The notes: generated by a model not told the origin, from the sequence alone. Numbered from the stretch's first letter, positions 46,996 through 59,289 are shown. The stretch is DNA of 64,000 nucleotides from Pyrenophora tritici-repentis (GCF_003171515.1 NC_089391.1:4154001-4218000), one strand, 5' to 3'. Numbers and translations: made by a program.

Positions 46996-48849
46996 ACATG
47001 GTTGGCAAGCGAGCGGCCCACGCAAGCGAGCGGCCCACCCCACCAACTTTCTGCGCCTTGTAAACTCCTCCCTATTATGGCTCCCCCAATTCAAGCCCCA
47101 CCAACCTCTTCTGAGGTTAATATACACCTTGCAATCTCAGCTATCAATAGAAGCCAAATTCAGTCTATAAGAGATGCTGCGCAGACATTTGAAGTCCCCC
47201 GAACGACGCTCCGACGCCGACGCGCTGGTAAGCCTGCGCGCGCAGATTGCCAGCCCAACTCAAGGAAGCTTACCCAGAGAGAAGAGGAGGTGATTATCAG
47301 CCATATACTTCAGCTAGATCAGCGTGGATTTGCGCCTACCTACGCAGCTATACGTGATATGGCTGATAAGCTGCTAGCTGCGCGCGGCACTAGCCAGGTT
47401 GGGCAGAAGTGGCCAGCCAACTTTGTCAAGCGTACAGACAGTCTTCGGACGTGTTTTAACCAAGCGTACGATAGGCAGAGAGCTCTATGTGAGGATCCAG
47501 CCCTAATTAGGACCTGGTTTAAGCTTGTAGAGGAGACAAAAGCCAAGTACGGCATCTGCGATGAGGACGTCTACAACTTTGATGAAGCTGGCTTTATAAT
47601 AGGCAAGATTACAACGCAGCTAGTTATAACAGGAGCAGAAAGGAGAGGTAGGCCGAAGACTCTTCAGCCAGGCAATCGCGAGTGGGTAACGCTAATCGCT
47701 GCTATCAGCGCTGCTGGCTGGTTAGTCCCACCGTTCCTCATCTTCGCTAGCCAGTACCACCTATCAGCCTGGTACGAGGAAGCTAAGATCCCACGCGACT
47801 GGGCGATCGCAGTCAGCGACAATGGCTGGACGAATAATGAGCTTGGAGTTGAGTGGCTAAAGCACTTTAACGCTCACACGCAGGCTCGTAGCATAGGCGC
47901 GCGTCGCCTGCTTATTGTTGATGGCCATAAGAGCCACCAATCTCTAGCGTTCCAGGAGCTCTGCAAAGAGAACAACATCTACACGCTTTGTATGCCACCT
48001 CACTCATCCCACCTACTCCAGCCGCTTGATGTTGGCTGCTTCTCGCCATTAAAGCGCGCGTACAGCCGTGAGGTGGAGAGCCTCATGCGCAACCACATCA
48101 ACCACATCACTAAGCTAGAGTTTCTGCCAGCATTTAAGATAGCATTCAATCGCGCCTTCACGCTAGCCAACATCTGCTCAGCCTTCCGCGGCGCAGGCCT
48201 TGTTCCTCTACAACTAGAGGCTGTTCTATCAAAGGTAGATGTACAGCTGCGTACACCTACTCCTCCAGCAGCTCTACCAGAGGCTCCCTGGGTAGCTCAA
48301 ACGCCGAGCAACGCGCGTAAGCTTGAGGCTCAGTCAAGCCTCATACGTGAGCGCGTGCGCCAGCACAAGAGCTCATCACCAGCTTCAATTATTATAGCAA
48401 TTGACCAGCTAAAGAAAGGCGCTGAGGTGATAATGCTCTCTTCTGAGCTAATGCGGGATCGGATCTCTAGTCTTGAGAAAGCCAACAGCGCAGCGTCAGC
48501 GCGTAGGCGGCGCTCTAAAAAGCATATACAGAAGCATGGAGTACTTACAAAAGGAGCTGGAGAGGATATACTGGCTCAAAATGAGGCTGACCAGCAGATT
48601 GCTCATGAAGAGCGTCAAGGAGGAGCACGATCAGGCGTCAGCCAGCGGGCTCAAAGGCGCTGCACCAGGTGCAAGGAGACTAGGCACAACTCACGCACAT
48701 GCAACACTAATACTATTAATATAGAGTAATCTACTGTATTACTATCTAGCAATAATATTATCGCGTTGTTGAGATGTATCGCTTTGAAGTTGCAAAAGTT
48801 GGTGGGGTGGGCCGCTCGCTTGCGTGGGCCGCTCGCTTGCCAACCATGT
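46996..48849 (+). mobile_element. Intact pogo transposon pogo-2B
   Basis: TIRs identical to pogo-2A, two 17-bp units at each end, TA at 46994-46995 and 48850-48851, 1854 bp. Sits inside the mini-TRIM. Confidence 0.95.
47077..48729 (+). CDS. pogo-2B transposase
   Basis: 550 codons from ATG 47077, identical in protein sequence to pogo-2A. HTH domains at about residues 25-110, catalytic Asp in [17 protein letters not shown] and [10 protein letters not shown]-terminal CCHC knuckle [14 protein letters not shown]. It is flanked by RIP-mutated DNA on both sides yet has no RIP damage, so it arrived after the last RIP exposure of this locus or has escaped it. Its product could also act on pogo-2A and, given matching subterminal repeats, perhaps on the MITE at 63569. 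Confidence 0.94.
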   Translation: MAPPIQAPPTSSEVNIHLAISAINRSQIQSIRDAAQTFEVPRTTLRRRRAGKPARADCQPNSRKLTQREEEVIISHILQLDQRGFAPTYAAIRDMADKLLAARGTSQVGQKWPANFVKRTDSLRTCFNQAYDRQRALCEDPALIRTWFKLVEETKAKYGICDEDVYNFDEAGFIIGKITTQLVITGAERRGRPKTLQPGNREWVTLIAAISAAGWLVPPFLIFASQYHLSAWYEEAKIPRDWAIAVSDNGWTNNELGVEWLKHFNAHTQARSIGARRLLIVDGHKSHQSLAFQELCKENNIYTLCMPPHSSHLLQPLDVGCFSPLKRAYSREVESLMRNHINHITKLEFLPAFKIAFNRAFTLANICSAFRGAGLVPLQLEAVLSKVDVQLRTPTPPAALPEAPWVAQTPSNARKLEAQSSLIRERVRQHKSSSPASIIIAIDQLKKGAEVIMLSSELMRDRISSLEKANSAASARRRRSKKHIQKHGVLTKGAGEDILAQNEADQQIAHEERQGGARSGVSQRAQRRCTRCKETRHNSRTCNTNTINIE

Positions 48850-48982
48850 TAGAGAGTTTGTTGTTCAATTTTTCGCTAGATAGATTACATAAGTGCGGCT
48901 TAGTAATCTAGGGGGTGTGTCGCAGAAATATATATATTCTCTAACTGTAACGCTCAAAGATTGGTCTTTCTGCGTTTCGACA

Positions 48983-50109
48983 TATCTATATTAAACTTAG
49001 CTATAATCGCTATAGCGGTACGAAAAGATTTAGCTACTAACGTAGCTATATAAGTAGAATTTGGTAAGTCTTCTCCTTAGAGATTACCTCTTATAATAAT
49101 CTAAGCTTTACCTTAGTTAAGGTACCTATCCTAATTACACTTATATATCTAAACCTATTTAAGCGAGAGTAACTTATTAGGGACTTAATCTATTAGAATC
49201 TTAGTCTATATACTTTTCTTTTTAAGCAAATTAATCTTCTTATAAGCGTTATGTATAAATAGAGGACCTATTAAATAGTTCTATAGCTCGCGCTATATTA
49301 GTAGTAGTTTAGGTAGAACATTGTTATATAGACGATCCCCTGAATTAAGTGCCTATAGTATAGATAGATTAAGCGTCGCTAATATAAATATAGTATCTAG
49401 CGTCTTATAACTTACTTGATTCTTCTAGGTATTGTTAACACTAGTATATACGTGTGCTTAAAATCGTTCTATAGACTATCTATATCTTAGAAAATTATAA
49501 TTAATGCGTGCATACCTCTAGGTGTAGCTCTACTTCTTAGTTAATTATCTGGATCTTTACTTTTACCTCGTCTACGCCTAATAGGTATATAGTAATAGAC
49601 TATATTAGGCTCTAGCTAATCTCCCTAGAGTTTCCTTATCACGGAGATGGTGCGCAGTGAGACTGAGGTAGAATATGTGTTGTACTGTGAGGAGCGTAAG
49701 GCTCCGCGAGGTGAGAGCTATCTAAGTGCTGGACCCTGGGGCTAGCGACAGGTCACGTGCCTCACGTGATGTCCTTCCTAGGCAGGGTCAGTACCGTGAC
49801 ATTCCTACTAGTCTATTATATAGGCGCACTTAATCTAATATCTAGATCCTCTATTAGCGTAGTTACCCTTAAGGAAGATCTTACTAATACGCGTAGACGT
49901 CTACAACGTCTTATACCTTAAGTAACTAATTATTCTTAAGTAGTTATTCCCTCTTAATTATCTACGTTTGTAGACACTAGTTGCGTAAGAGATTTATCAA
50001 GTTATATTAGGCGCTCTAGCCCTTTCCTACATAATTCAGTAATAACTACATTACCTATATCTAGATCTCTAATTATACTAGGTTAATCTATTCCTTATTA
50101 AATACTAGA
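48983..50109 (-). repeat. RIP-mutated Copia relic
   Basis: Upstream continuation (minus strand) of the RT relic at 46080-46740. 49449-50098 aligns with 15876-15929 joined to 24030-24446. No intact ORF. Confidence 0.6.
49637..49801 (-). repeat. Solo LTR, 165 bp
   Basis: Minus strand TGTCACGG...CCGTGATA, TSD ttcct (49632-49636, 49802-49806). Absent from the aligned relic at 24030-24446. GC-rich compared with its surroundings, and similar in length to the Gypsy-2 and Gypsy-3 LTRs. Confidence 0.82.
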
Positions 50110-50406
50110 TGTCACGGTAACCGCCGTGGTCCCCTTGACACTCCTGCCTCTGACCTATGCGCTCCTGCTCTTAACCCGTACGCTCCTATCGCAACAGCGC
50201 AATGTACTATCCTCGACAGTATGCTACTGCCCCGACATCTGTATAACGTCACACAAGCTTCCTTCCGCTATATATCTTTCTCTGGTGGAACTCTCCACTT
50301 CTTTTCTTCACGCAACGTCTTGTATTTACACTTAAGTACTGTACGTAGCACACAAATTAAACTTCTTTATAAGTTCTAAGATTACTGCTCGTTGCCTCTC
50401 GTGACA
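50110..50406 (+). repeat. Gypsy-5 5' LTR
   Basis: 297 bp, markedly less RIP-mutated than its own 3' LTR (55430-55726). Confidence 0.88.
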
Positions 50407-50779
50407 TTACGTTGCGTCTAAAAAACATTATCTCCGCTATATCCTAAGCCGCCAACCCTAATCCGATGCAGCAGATCCTTTAATAGCTGTTAGTTATTAG
50501 CACAACGCTAGCAAAACAGGAGGCACGCTACTATAAAGAAATTAACGCACCTAGACGAGAGCTTAAAGCCTTCAAAATTAATTTAAGACTACCGTCTCCA
50601 CCTCCCTGGATAACCCCGCTTTCACCAACTCGGACGACTCCGCCCTTAGCCTCACAACGTACTAAACGCCTACTAGATCTACTAATGTTCACTAGCAAAT
50701 AGAAGGACCTACCGCTATTTCTTACGAAGCTCAATTTTAAGCTTCGTAGCAACGCTAATTAATACCCTAATAAGGAGTT

Positions 50780-53700
50780 AAAACTTATCCACGCCTACTT
50801 TTAGCTCGAACACGATCCTGCTATGCTCGTAGATTTATTAATTAACTCTAATATTACAATAGCTAAGGGACTTATACTATTCCTATAAGCTACGTATAGC
50901 GACCTAAACAAGGAACTCTTAGCCTAGAGCAAACTTAATAACCTAAAGCAAGGAAAAAAGAAGATCTTCTTGTCCCACTTCGCTGAATTCCGACGATTGA
51001 TCGGAGATACCAGTCTAAATAAAGCCGCACAGATCTCTCAGCTCCGCCGCTCCCTCTCTAATAAACTACGGCATGCTATAGTTAGCGTTAAGATCCCACA
51101 AAACCTTAACGAGTACGCTAATCTAATATCCTTATACAACAACGATCTCCGTCACCTGCTAGACTAGAGCTCTTATCGATACCACACCTAGATTCGTGAC
51201 CTAGACGCTATAGAAATCGACGCTGCGAAGTACGCCCCCCTAGGCTCTACTAAGCGGCAGAAGAGAATTAAGGATAGTAGTTACTTTAAATATAGCAAGA
51301 AAGGTCACATTTCCTAAGACTACTCTATTCCTCTTCCCTAAATCCGTGCCAAAAGCTCTTCCCTAAAGACGAGCGCCGCTCCTACCCGTTAAAACCACCG
51401 CCGCCGACAATCTTCTATCTCCACCGTGTCCGTACTCTCGCGAGAAAGCTATTCTCCACGAGGAAGACAGTCCTCTAACTCGTCCTATAATCGTTAAGTA
51501 AAAGTATTATCCTAGGGATAAGTCGCCCCTTAGGACCTTAGTTTCCCTAGATTTCTGCAGACCTGTTAACCGTTCTAACTTTAACTACGCCTTAGAACTA
51601 CTAGATTAATATTCCTTGCACGATCCGCTAAGGCAGCTTCTACGCTGGCGTGCTCGCACTAATTGACACAGGTGCTACTAGCTTAGGCTTTATCCACAGG
51701 CCTCTAGCGCGCAAATAGAAACTTTATCTTAAACCGCTTTCTACTATACTGCACTTAAAAGGATTTAACAGCACCTACCTAAACGGCGGCTATATCGCCT
51801 ACACTACTAAATTAACTCTCTAATACAATAACTATAAAGAGACTATCTAATTAATAGTAACTAATATTAGAGACTATAGTATTATCCTTAGCTAATCTTA
51901 GATGTTTAAGCACTAAGTAAGTATTAATTACGACTATAAATAACTACAGTTCAACGCTAGCTAATGCAGGACACGATACTTAGCCCGCTTAAACTTAAGA
52001 CCTAAACTGTCCGCAACAGTAAAACACTATCCTCTACTATCTGAATCCTGCACCTAATCTCTAAAACTAATAATGCTAATTTGATATTAGCACAGCTAAC
52101 TCTTACCTAAGATATATTAGCAATTACGCGAATCTACACCTAAACTTGAATCTGAACCTAAACCTAAACCCGAACTTAAGCTAGATATAGCGAGTTACTT
52201 AGATTTCTTACTTAATGAAGAGCCTAAACTAGCCTTAGACGACGAACTAAATATACACTATATTAGAGCTGTTCTATTCGTCTGCATTGCGAAGAAGCTA
52301 GACCACGAGATCTTTGCGGTCTTAATCGCTAGCATAGATAAGGCTCTTGCACCTAAGGTATACACTAACCTAGCTACAAAGTTACCCGAAGAGTATTATA
52401 ACCTGCTTAAAGTCTTCTCTTAAGAAGAATTAGATCGATTACCTAAAAGGCGACCTTACGACTATAGGATTAAGGTTGAGGAAAGCAAATAACTAGGATT
52501 TAGCCCTCTATACAGCATGTCCTAGAACGAACTTAAGGTACTACACAAGTACCTTAACAACAACCTATTAAAAGGTTTTATCTAAGCTAGCTCGTCTCCC
52601 GTCGCCTCCCCTGTTATCTTTATTAAAAAATTAGGAGGTAGTCTCTGCTTCTACGTTAACTACTGTAGTTTAAATGCTATGACTGTTAAGAACCGCTACC
52701 TAATTCTACTAATCTAAGAGACCCTAAATCGACTTAGTAAGGCTAGGTACTACACAAAGCTTAATATTATCGCTGCTTTTAATCGTCTCTAAATTGCAGA
52801 CAGTAATAAATAGCTTATAGCCTTCTAAACCTAATACGGCCTATTTGAATACTTAGTAATACTATTTAGGCTAGCTAATACCCTAAGCACGTTCTAGCAC
52901 TCTGTAAACGATATACTACGCCTGTACCTAGACATCTTCTGTACAGCGTATCTCGATAATATTCTAATCTACAGCGAGAACCTACACGAACACTAAAAAC
53001 ACGTCTAATTAGTCCTTAACGCTTTAAAGGAAGCTAGACTACAGCTTAATATCGATAAATGCGAGTTTTACAAGAACGAAGTTGTCTACCTTAGCTACGT
53101 GATTAGCACCAACGGGGTACGAATAGATCCTAAGAAGGTATAAGCTATAATAGACTAAGAATACCTAAACAACGTTAAGGATATACGAGCTTTCCTTAGC
53201 TTTACAAACTTCTACTAAAGATTTATTAATAACTTCTCCCGCCTAATAACTCCGCTTATAGCTCTAATAAAGAAGGATGTAAAATTCGCCTTTAACGACG
53301 CCTACTAAAAGGCCTTTAACGATCTTAAGCACGCTTTTACTATAGCTCTCATCCTCTAATATTTTAATCCTAATTTGCTAATTATCGTAGAGGCTAACGC
53401 CTCTAACTACGTCACCGCAGGGGTGCTGTCGCAGCGTGACACTAATAGGATACTTAGGCCTATCGCTTATTACTTAAAAAGGATAAACCTAGCTAAGAAC
53501 AGTTACGAGATTTACGATAAGGAGCTGCTTGCTATCGTACAATGCTTCGAACAGTAGAGACCTAAACTAGAAAAAGCTACGTTTCCTATTACTGTGTTAA
53601 GCGATTATAAGAATCTGTAGTACTTTGCAACGACGAAGCAGCTTAGCTACTAATAAGCACGCTAGGCTAAATACTTATTACAATTTAACTTTACAATTAT

Positions 53701-55365
53701 ATACCGCCCTAGAAAGCAAGGCGAAAAGCCTAATACCCTTACCTAACGTTCTTAAGACTAGCTTATCTAAGACGAAGCCTAAGAAACCTAAAAGTAGACG
53801 CTACTAAGACCTAAACTATTTGAGGCGCTAGTAGAAATCTACCTTATAGAAATAGATCGCTCTATCTATTAAATTATTAAGGATAAGTACTAAGCTAACC
53901 TACTTAACTCGCTAGTTAAGGTAACCTTATAACTACTTAAAGATAGTGCTTAACAGTTAAAGATTCTAACCTTAAGCAAATGCGAAGCTAGAGGAGGACG
54001 CTTATACTATCGCGACTAGCTCGTTATACCTAACAATAATAAGCTTAAGATTAAGATCCTCTGCGCAGCATATAACTCCGCGTGTGGTAGCTATTCTAGC
54101 TATAGCAAAACACTTAAACTCGTCTAACGCGAGTACTACTAGCCCTGTATATTCGACATAATTCGTCGATATGTTAGCTGCTGCTATATCTGTTGCCGTT
54201 CGAAGGCTTCTCACGAGAAGTACCACGGCCTTCTAAAACCGCTGCCTGTACCTAAATAGAGATAGTAAGATATCTCTATTAACTTTATTGTTAATCTCCC
54301 TAAATCTAAAGAATATAAAAATATTATAGTAGTTATTAACTAATTAATAAAATACTATTATATAATCCCTTGTACTAAGATAGAAGCCGTAGACGTCGCG
54401 CGAATGTTCCTCCGCTCCGTGTGGTGCAACTACGGCCTTCTAGACACGATTATTTCTAACTAAAGTAGCTAGTTTGTCTCCGCCTTTTACGAGGAATCAT
54501 GTAAATAACTAAAAATCGACCTACGCTTCTTAATAGGATTTTATCCTAAAATTAATAGTTAAACTAAGAATATAAACGCTGTTATAAAACAAGTCCTACG
54601 TGCGTATATAAGCTATAGACAGAATAACTAGGTAAGCTAGTTACCTACTACCTAGTTCGAAGCTAATAATACCGTATCTAAATCTACTAGGGTATCCCTA
54701 ATAATAGCCTGTTATAGCTAGAACCCCTAAATAGAGTTTAAACTACCCTCTAGTATAAAGAGACCTGCGTACTAAGCCTTACAGGCTTGAGAAGTAAATT
54801 AGATAACTAAGAAAATGCGCGATGTAACTAAGTTTATCCGCGAAGAAATAATATAGGCATAAGCTATATAATAAGAATATGCTAACTAAAAACAGTTGCT
54901 AGCACTAGCGTACGAGGTTAGCGACGAAGTCTAGCTTAACGCCCGCAATATTAGAATATAACGCGCCTTAAAAAAGCTTAACTAGAAGAACCTTGGTCCT
55001 TACTGTGTAGTTAGGAAGATCTCCTCTTACGTATACTAACTCGACCTACCCACTATAATAAAGATTTATCTAGTCTTTTATATATCCCTCCTCTAACTTA
55101 CGGCAGTAAAATTAGATTTCCTACCTAGCTAGCACGTACTACTACCTAAGCTAGTATTCGTAGATAGTAAGCTATATTACTTTGTTGAGAGCGTCCAGAA
55201 CCTCTACTATAAGAAACGACAAAAGCGACACAAGTACCTTATAAAATAGGTTAGCTATAAAGAACTTTCTTAGGAACCTGCTAAAGAGCTAGAAGAGAAC
55301 GACGCCGTTATTCGCTTCCACGAAAAGTTCCTAGAAAAACTAAAACCGTTAATATTAACTTAACC
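50780..55365 (+). pseudogene. Gypsy-5 gag-pol remnant
   Basis: Collinear Gypsy domains with many stops: gag (about 50790-51330, FAEFRRLIGDTSLNKAAQI, then a knuckle with Cys-to-Tyr, YFKYSKKGHIS), protease (LIDTGATSLGFIHR, about 51657), RT ([12 protein letters not shown], about 52948-52985; second catalytic Asp now Asn), RNase H ([17 protein letters not shown] and YDKELLAI, 53380-53540), integrase core (about 54270-54600) and a chromodomain-like tail (about 55180-55340). The Cys-to-Tyr and Asp-to-Asn changes are G-to-A, as RIP produces. Confidence 0.88.
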
Positions 55366-55429
55366 TAATATTAGGAATAATACTGCTATCACTCACTCTC
55401 TTAAGAGCTTAAGAGTAAGAGGGGGGTAC

Positions 55430-55726
55430 TGTTACAGTAACCACCGTGGTCTCCTTAACACTCCTGCCTCTAACCTATGCGCTCCTGCTCTTAACCCGTA
55501 CGCTCCTATCGTAACAGCGTAATGTACTATCTTTAACAGTATACTACTGCCCCAACATCTATATAACGTTACGTAAGCTTCCTTCCGCTATATATCTTTC
55601 TCTAGTAGAACTCTCCACTTCTTTTCTTCACGCAACGTCTTGTATTTACACTTAAGTACTGTACGTAGCACACAAGTTAAACTTCTTTATAAGTTCTAAG
55701 ATTACTGCTCGTTGCCTCTCGTGACA
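55430..55726 (+). repeat. Gypsy-5 3' LTR
   Basis: 297 bp, partner of 50110-50406. Confidence 0.88.
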
Positions 55727-55766
55727 ACCACTAAGACGGCTACTTTATCTTAGCATAACGAACTTG

Positions 55767-56095
55767 TGTTACAAATCTTTAGATTCTTTGCTATTAAAAT
55801 AGAAGCTACCTTATGTTATACTTTTATAAAATTTAGAATTCATGTTAAGGTGCGTAGGCAGGAAAAATTGAAGGTTTAAACTGTTGTTGTATTGCAGATG
55901 CTATAGAGAGTTTATATAGGTAAGTAATGGTAAACAGCGCTAGCCTAGATAGGCGTAATTCGCGAAGGCGAGTAGTTGCGAGCAGGTGAAGACTAGTTAG
56001 TCGTCGCGACTAAAGTAAGAGTGGGAGCAGGAGAGACTAGTTAGTCGTCACGACTGCAGTGAGAGCAGGAGCAGGAGAGACCCCAAACTGTAACA
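55767..56095. repeat. LTR-like segment with internal tandem repeat
   Basis: TGTTACA at one end and TGTAACA at the other, TTTATATAGG within, and two copies of a GACTAGTTAGTCGTC segment about 55 bp apart. No TSD recognised. Confidence 0.4.
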
Positions 56096-56145
56096 TACCC
56101 TCTAGGTAGCGTAAACTTAATGTTAAGGAGTTAATAATAGCTAAC

Positions 56146-56423
56146 TGTTACACGGAGGTGGCTATACTGCTCTAATCCTAGTCCGCACTAAGGCAGGTGA
56201 GACTAATGTTGAAGCTCCGCGTGGTTTGTCTGGTGACAATGTAGGCTATTAGGTATTTGGTAATGACAATCCAATTCTATATAAACGATAGAATAACTAA
56301 GTATTAGTCTAGGTAAGAGAAGAACTTATAAGAGAGAGTTAACTATAATAAGTGTATTAAGGGAATCCTCTACAACTATATACTCGTTGCCTTTGTCGAG
56401 TGCTATCCTGACTATCCCTTACA
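56146..56423 (+). repeat. LTR-like segment related to 3855-4020
   Basis: TGTTACAC...CCTTACA with CTATATAAACG in the middle. Part of it matches 3855-4020. No TSD seen. Confidence 0.45.
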
Positions 56424-56432
56424 TCCCTAGAT

Positions 56433-56755
56433 TGTTAATAATGTTCGTGATAGCTGCTATTCTTAGGCGCCCTGCTATCTTTTAGATGGTTAGCCTTGGC
56501 GGGATGCTAGTCACGTGATCTGCACGCCCCGCGCCGATTGTTACCTTCTAACGTAGGTCTGTTAACCTTTAACCTTGTGATAGGCTAGACCCATGTATGC
56601 CTACTTGTAGGCTGAGAGAGAGCAGCGCAGTCATACCTCCTATATAAATATCGACTACGCAAGCTAAATCGCGCTGATTCAACATGTGCATGCCTTTTGC
56701 GTAAGCGTGGCGTATGTAGTCGTGCCGCTAGTCTTATAGACTCACGCTCGTTACA
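56433..56755 (+). repeat. LTR-like segment ahead of the zinc-cluster relic
   Basis: TGTTAATA...CGTTACA, GC-richer than its surroundings, with a TATA box (CCTATATAAATATC, about 56640). No TSD or partner found. Confidence 0.35.
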
Positions 56756-56942
56756 AACCTTACGCCTACTATTAAGGAGAGAATCCTTTCTATTACTTAT
56801 AACGTTATCCCCCTCTTAGGGCTATTGTCTAAATACTCTAGGGTTTTATTTTTCTGTACTGCTCTCCGTACCGTAAGCTATATATAATGCCTTAGTATAT
56901 CTATCTTATTATATACGTTTCTTCCTCTATACCTTCGTAACT

Positions 56943-57350
56943 ATGCCTAAGGTCTAGTCGCCTCGCTGTTCTTGCAAACTAACTTTCACTAAGGAGCTTT
57001 GTGTTTATACTATAAAGATAGAGAGTTATCGTCTTAAGATGTTTACTAAGTGTAATCGTTGTAAGGAGAAGAGTCTTCGTTATTTTATTAATACGGCTTC
57101 TAGGCAGTGTGCTAATTATATTAAAGTAAAGGCGAAGTATAGTCTTCTAATCTCTAATAAGAATAGGGGAAAGTTTAGTAGGCGAAATATTAAAAGCGTC
57201 TAGAGATTACTTAGCTAAAGGCGTAACTTACGTAGAGCGAGGTAGAGCTTCTAGAAGCTAAGGCGCAGGAGTAGTTACTTACCTATCGCGATCTTGCTGT
57301 GCTGAAGGAGTTAGATCGTGCGAAAGAGTAGGTTAGGGGGGAGTCCGCCC
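56943..57350 (+). pseudogene. RIP-mutated Zn2Cys6-like ORF relic
   Basis: From ATG 56943 the frame, with a few TAG stops, reads through CNRCKEKSLRYFINTASRQC then ANY...VKAKY. Changing Tyr back to Cys (TAT from TGT, a RIP change) at three places gives CX2CX6CX8CX2CX6C, close to the spacing in the Gypsy-4 antisense ORF. A charged, Arg/Lys-rich helical stretch follows. It lies after an LTR-like segment. Function unknown; an evolutionary link with 34257-34727 is inference. Confidence 0.5.
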
Positions 57351-57437
57351 CTAGTATAGACCTCTCTACTATTAAACCACCACTGTCTAGATTTTTAGCT
57401 AATTTAGGCCAGTTCTAGGCTGATATCAAACTATTTA

Positions 57438-59260
57438 ACATAGTTGGCAAGCGAGCGGCGCACCCCACCAACTTCTGCAACTTCAAAGTGATATATCTTA
57501 ACAACGCGATAATGTTATTGCTAGATAGTAATACAGTAGACTACTCTATTTTGATAGTATTAGTGTCGCATGTGCGCGAGTTGTAACTAGCCTCCTTGCA
57601 CCTAGTGCAGCGCCTTTGAGCGCGCTAGCTAAGGCCTAATCGCGCTCCTCCTTAACGCTCTGTATAAGCAATCTGCTGGTCAGCCTTATTTTAAGCTAGT
57701 ATATCCTCTCTAGCTCCGTTTGTGAGTACTCTATGCTTCTATATACGCCTTTTAGAGCGATACCTACGCGCTAAGGCTGCACTGTTAGTCTTAAGACTAG
57801 AGATCTAGTTACGCATTAGCTTAGTAAAGAGCATTATTACCTTAGCACCTTTCTTTAGCTAGTTAATTACCTTAATAATTAAAGCAAGTAATAAGCTCTT
57901 ATGCTGGCGCACGCGCTTACATATAAGGCTTAACTAAGCCTTAAGCTTACGCGCGTTGCTTAGTGTTTAAGCTACCTAGGGAGCCTCTAGTAGAGCAGCT
58001 GCTAGAGGAGTAGGTATACGTAGCTATATATCTACCTTTAATAGAACAGCCTCTAGTCGTAGAGGAATAAGGCCTACACTACGGAAGGCTAAGCAGATGT
58101 TAGGTAGCGTAAACGCTTAATTAAACGCAGCCTTAAACGCTAGCAGAAACTTTAACTCAGTGATACAGTTAATGTAGTTACGTATAAGGCTCTCCACCTT
58201 ACAGCTATACGCGCGCTTTAATGGCGAGAAGCAAGTGGCTAGAGTAGGTAAGATAAGTAAGGAGGCATATAGAGCGTATAAAAACTATTCTCCTTATAGA
58301 GCTCTTAGAACACTGGAGATTAGTAGCTCCTATAGCTATTAATAATAAGCAGGCGACGCGCGCCTATAGTACGAGCCTGCGTGTTAGCGTTAAAGTGCTT
58401 TAGCTATTTAACTTTAAACTTATTATTTGTCTAGCTATTGTCGCTGACTGCGATCACCTAGTCGCGTAGGTTATCCTCCTTATACTAAGCTAATAGGTAG
58501 TACTAGCTAGCGAAGATAAGGAATAGTAGCACTAACTAGCCACTAGCGCTAATAGCAGTAATTAGCGTTGCCTACTCGCGATTACCTAGCAAAATACTCT
58601 TTAGCCTACCTCTTCTCTCTAATCCTGTTATAACTAGCTGTATTGTAATCTTGCCTATTATAAAGCTAGCTTTATTAAAGTTGTATGTGTCCTTATCGCA
58701 GATACTAAGCTTAGCCTTTATCTCTTCTACTAGCTTAAACTAGTGTTAGATAAGGGCTAGATTCTTATAGAGAGCTCTCTGCCTATCGTACGCTTAGTTA
58801 AAACACGTCCGAAGGCTATCTATACGCTTAATAAAGTTGCGCGGCTAGTAGATGCTAACTAGGCTAGCGCTGCGCGCAGCTATTAGCTTATTAGCTATAT
58901 CTCGTATATTAACGTAGGTAGGCCCAAATCAACGTAGATCTAGGTGAAGGATATAGCTAATAATTACCTCCTCTTCTCTCTAGGTAAGCTTCCTTAAGTT
59001 GGGCTAGCAATCGCGTCGTGTAGGTATACTAGCGCGTCGATTACGTAGTGTCGTACGTGGGACATTATATATAGCTGTAGCAGTAGAAGCACTATTAATT
59101 TAATGCGTATTAATAGAAGAGATAGTAAGCTGTATATCTGCTTTATTTAAAGCTAATCAAGGTGCGCTGCGTAGAGCCATTGTATGTTAAGGTAGGAGAG
59201 GTGTAGAAAGTTAGTTAGGTGGCGGCTCGCTTGTACTGGCGGCTCGCTTATAAAACATGT
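57438..59260 (-). mobile_element. RIP-mutated pogo copy pogo-4
   Basis: Left TIR ACATAGTTGGCAAGCGAGCGG with only one subterminal unit, right TIR with two (GGCGGCTCGCTTGTACTGG), TA at 57436-57437 and 59261-59262, 1823 bp. Confidence 0.88.
57560..59180 (-). pseudogene. pogo-4 transposase remnant
   Basis: Collinear with pogo-2 transposase on the minus strand, with RIP-type stops throughout and small indels. The region that encodes the third catalytic Asp is shortened near 58225-58245. Confidence 0.85.
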
Positions 59261-59289
59261 TATCCTTAATAAGGATAACTAGAACTTTA

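Larger units (their letters stand above)
46743..48982 (+). mobile_element. Very small TRIM (65-bp LTRs) split by pogo-2B
   Basis: LTRs 46743-46807 and 48918-48982, TGTCGCAG...TTTCGACA, 65 bp each with a few C/T and G/A differences. GTTATGAGACC just after the 5' LTR resembles a tRNA-Met half primer site; GGGGG precedes the 3' LTR. Flanks catcc (46738-46742) and tatct (48983-48987) differ only by C-to-T. Without pogo-2B the element is about 385 bp and codes for nothing. Confidence 0.8.
50110..55726 (+). mobile_element. RIP-mutated Ty3/Gypsy element Gypsy-5
   Basis: 297-bp LTRs at 50110-50406 (TGTCACGG start, TCGTGACA end) and 55430-55726 (TGTTACAG start), differing mostly by C/T and G/A. A purine tract GAGGGGGGTAC precedes the 3' LTR. 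Flanks ctaga and accac do not match, so the TSD is lost or the ends recombined. Confidence 0.88.
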
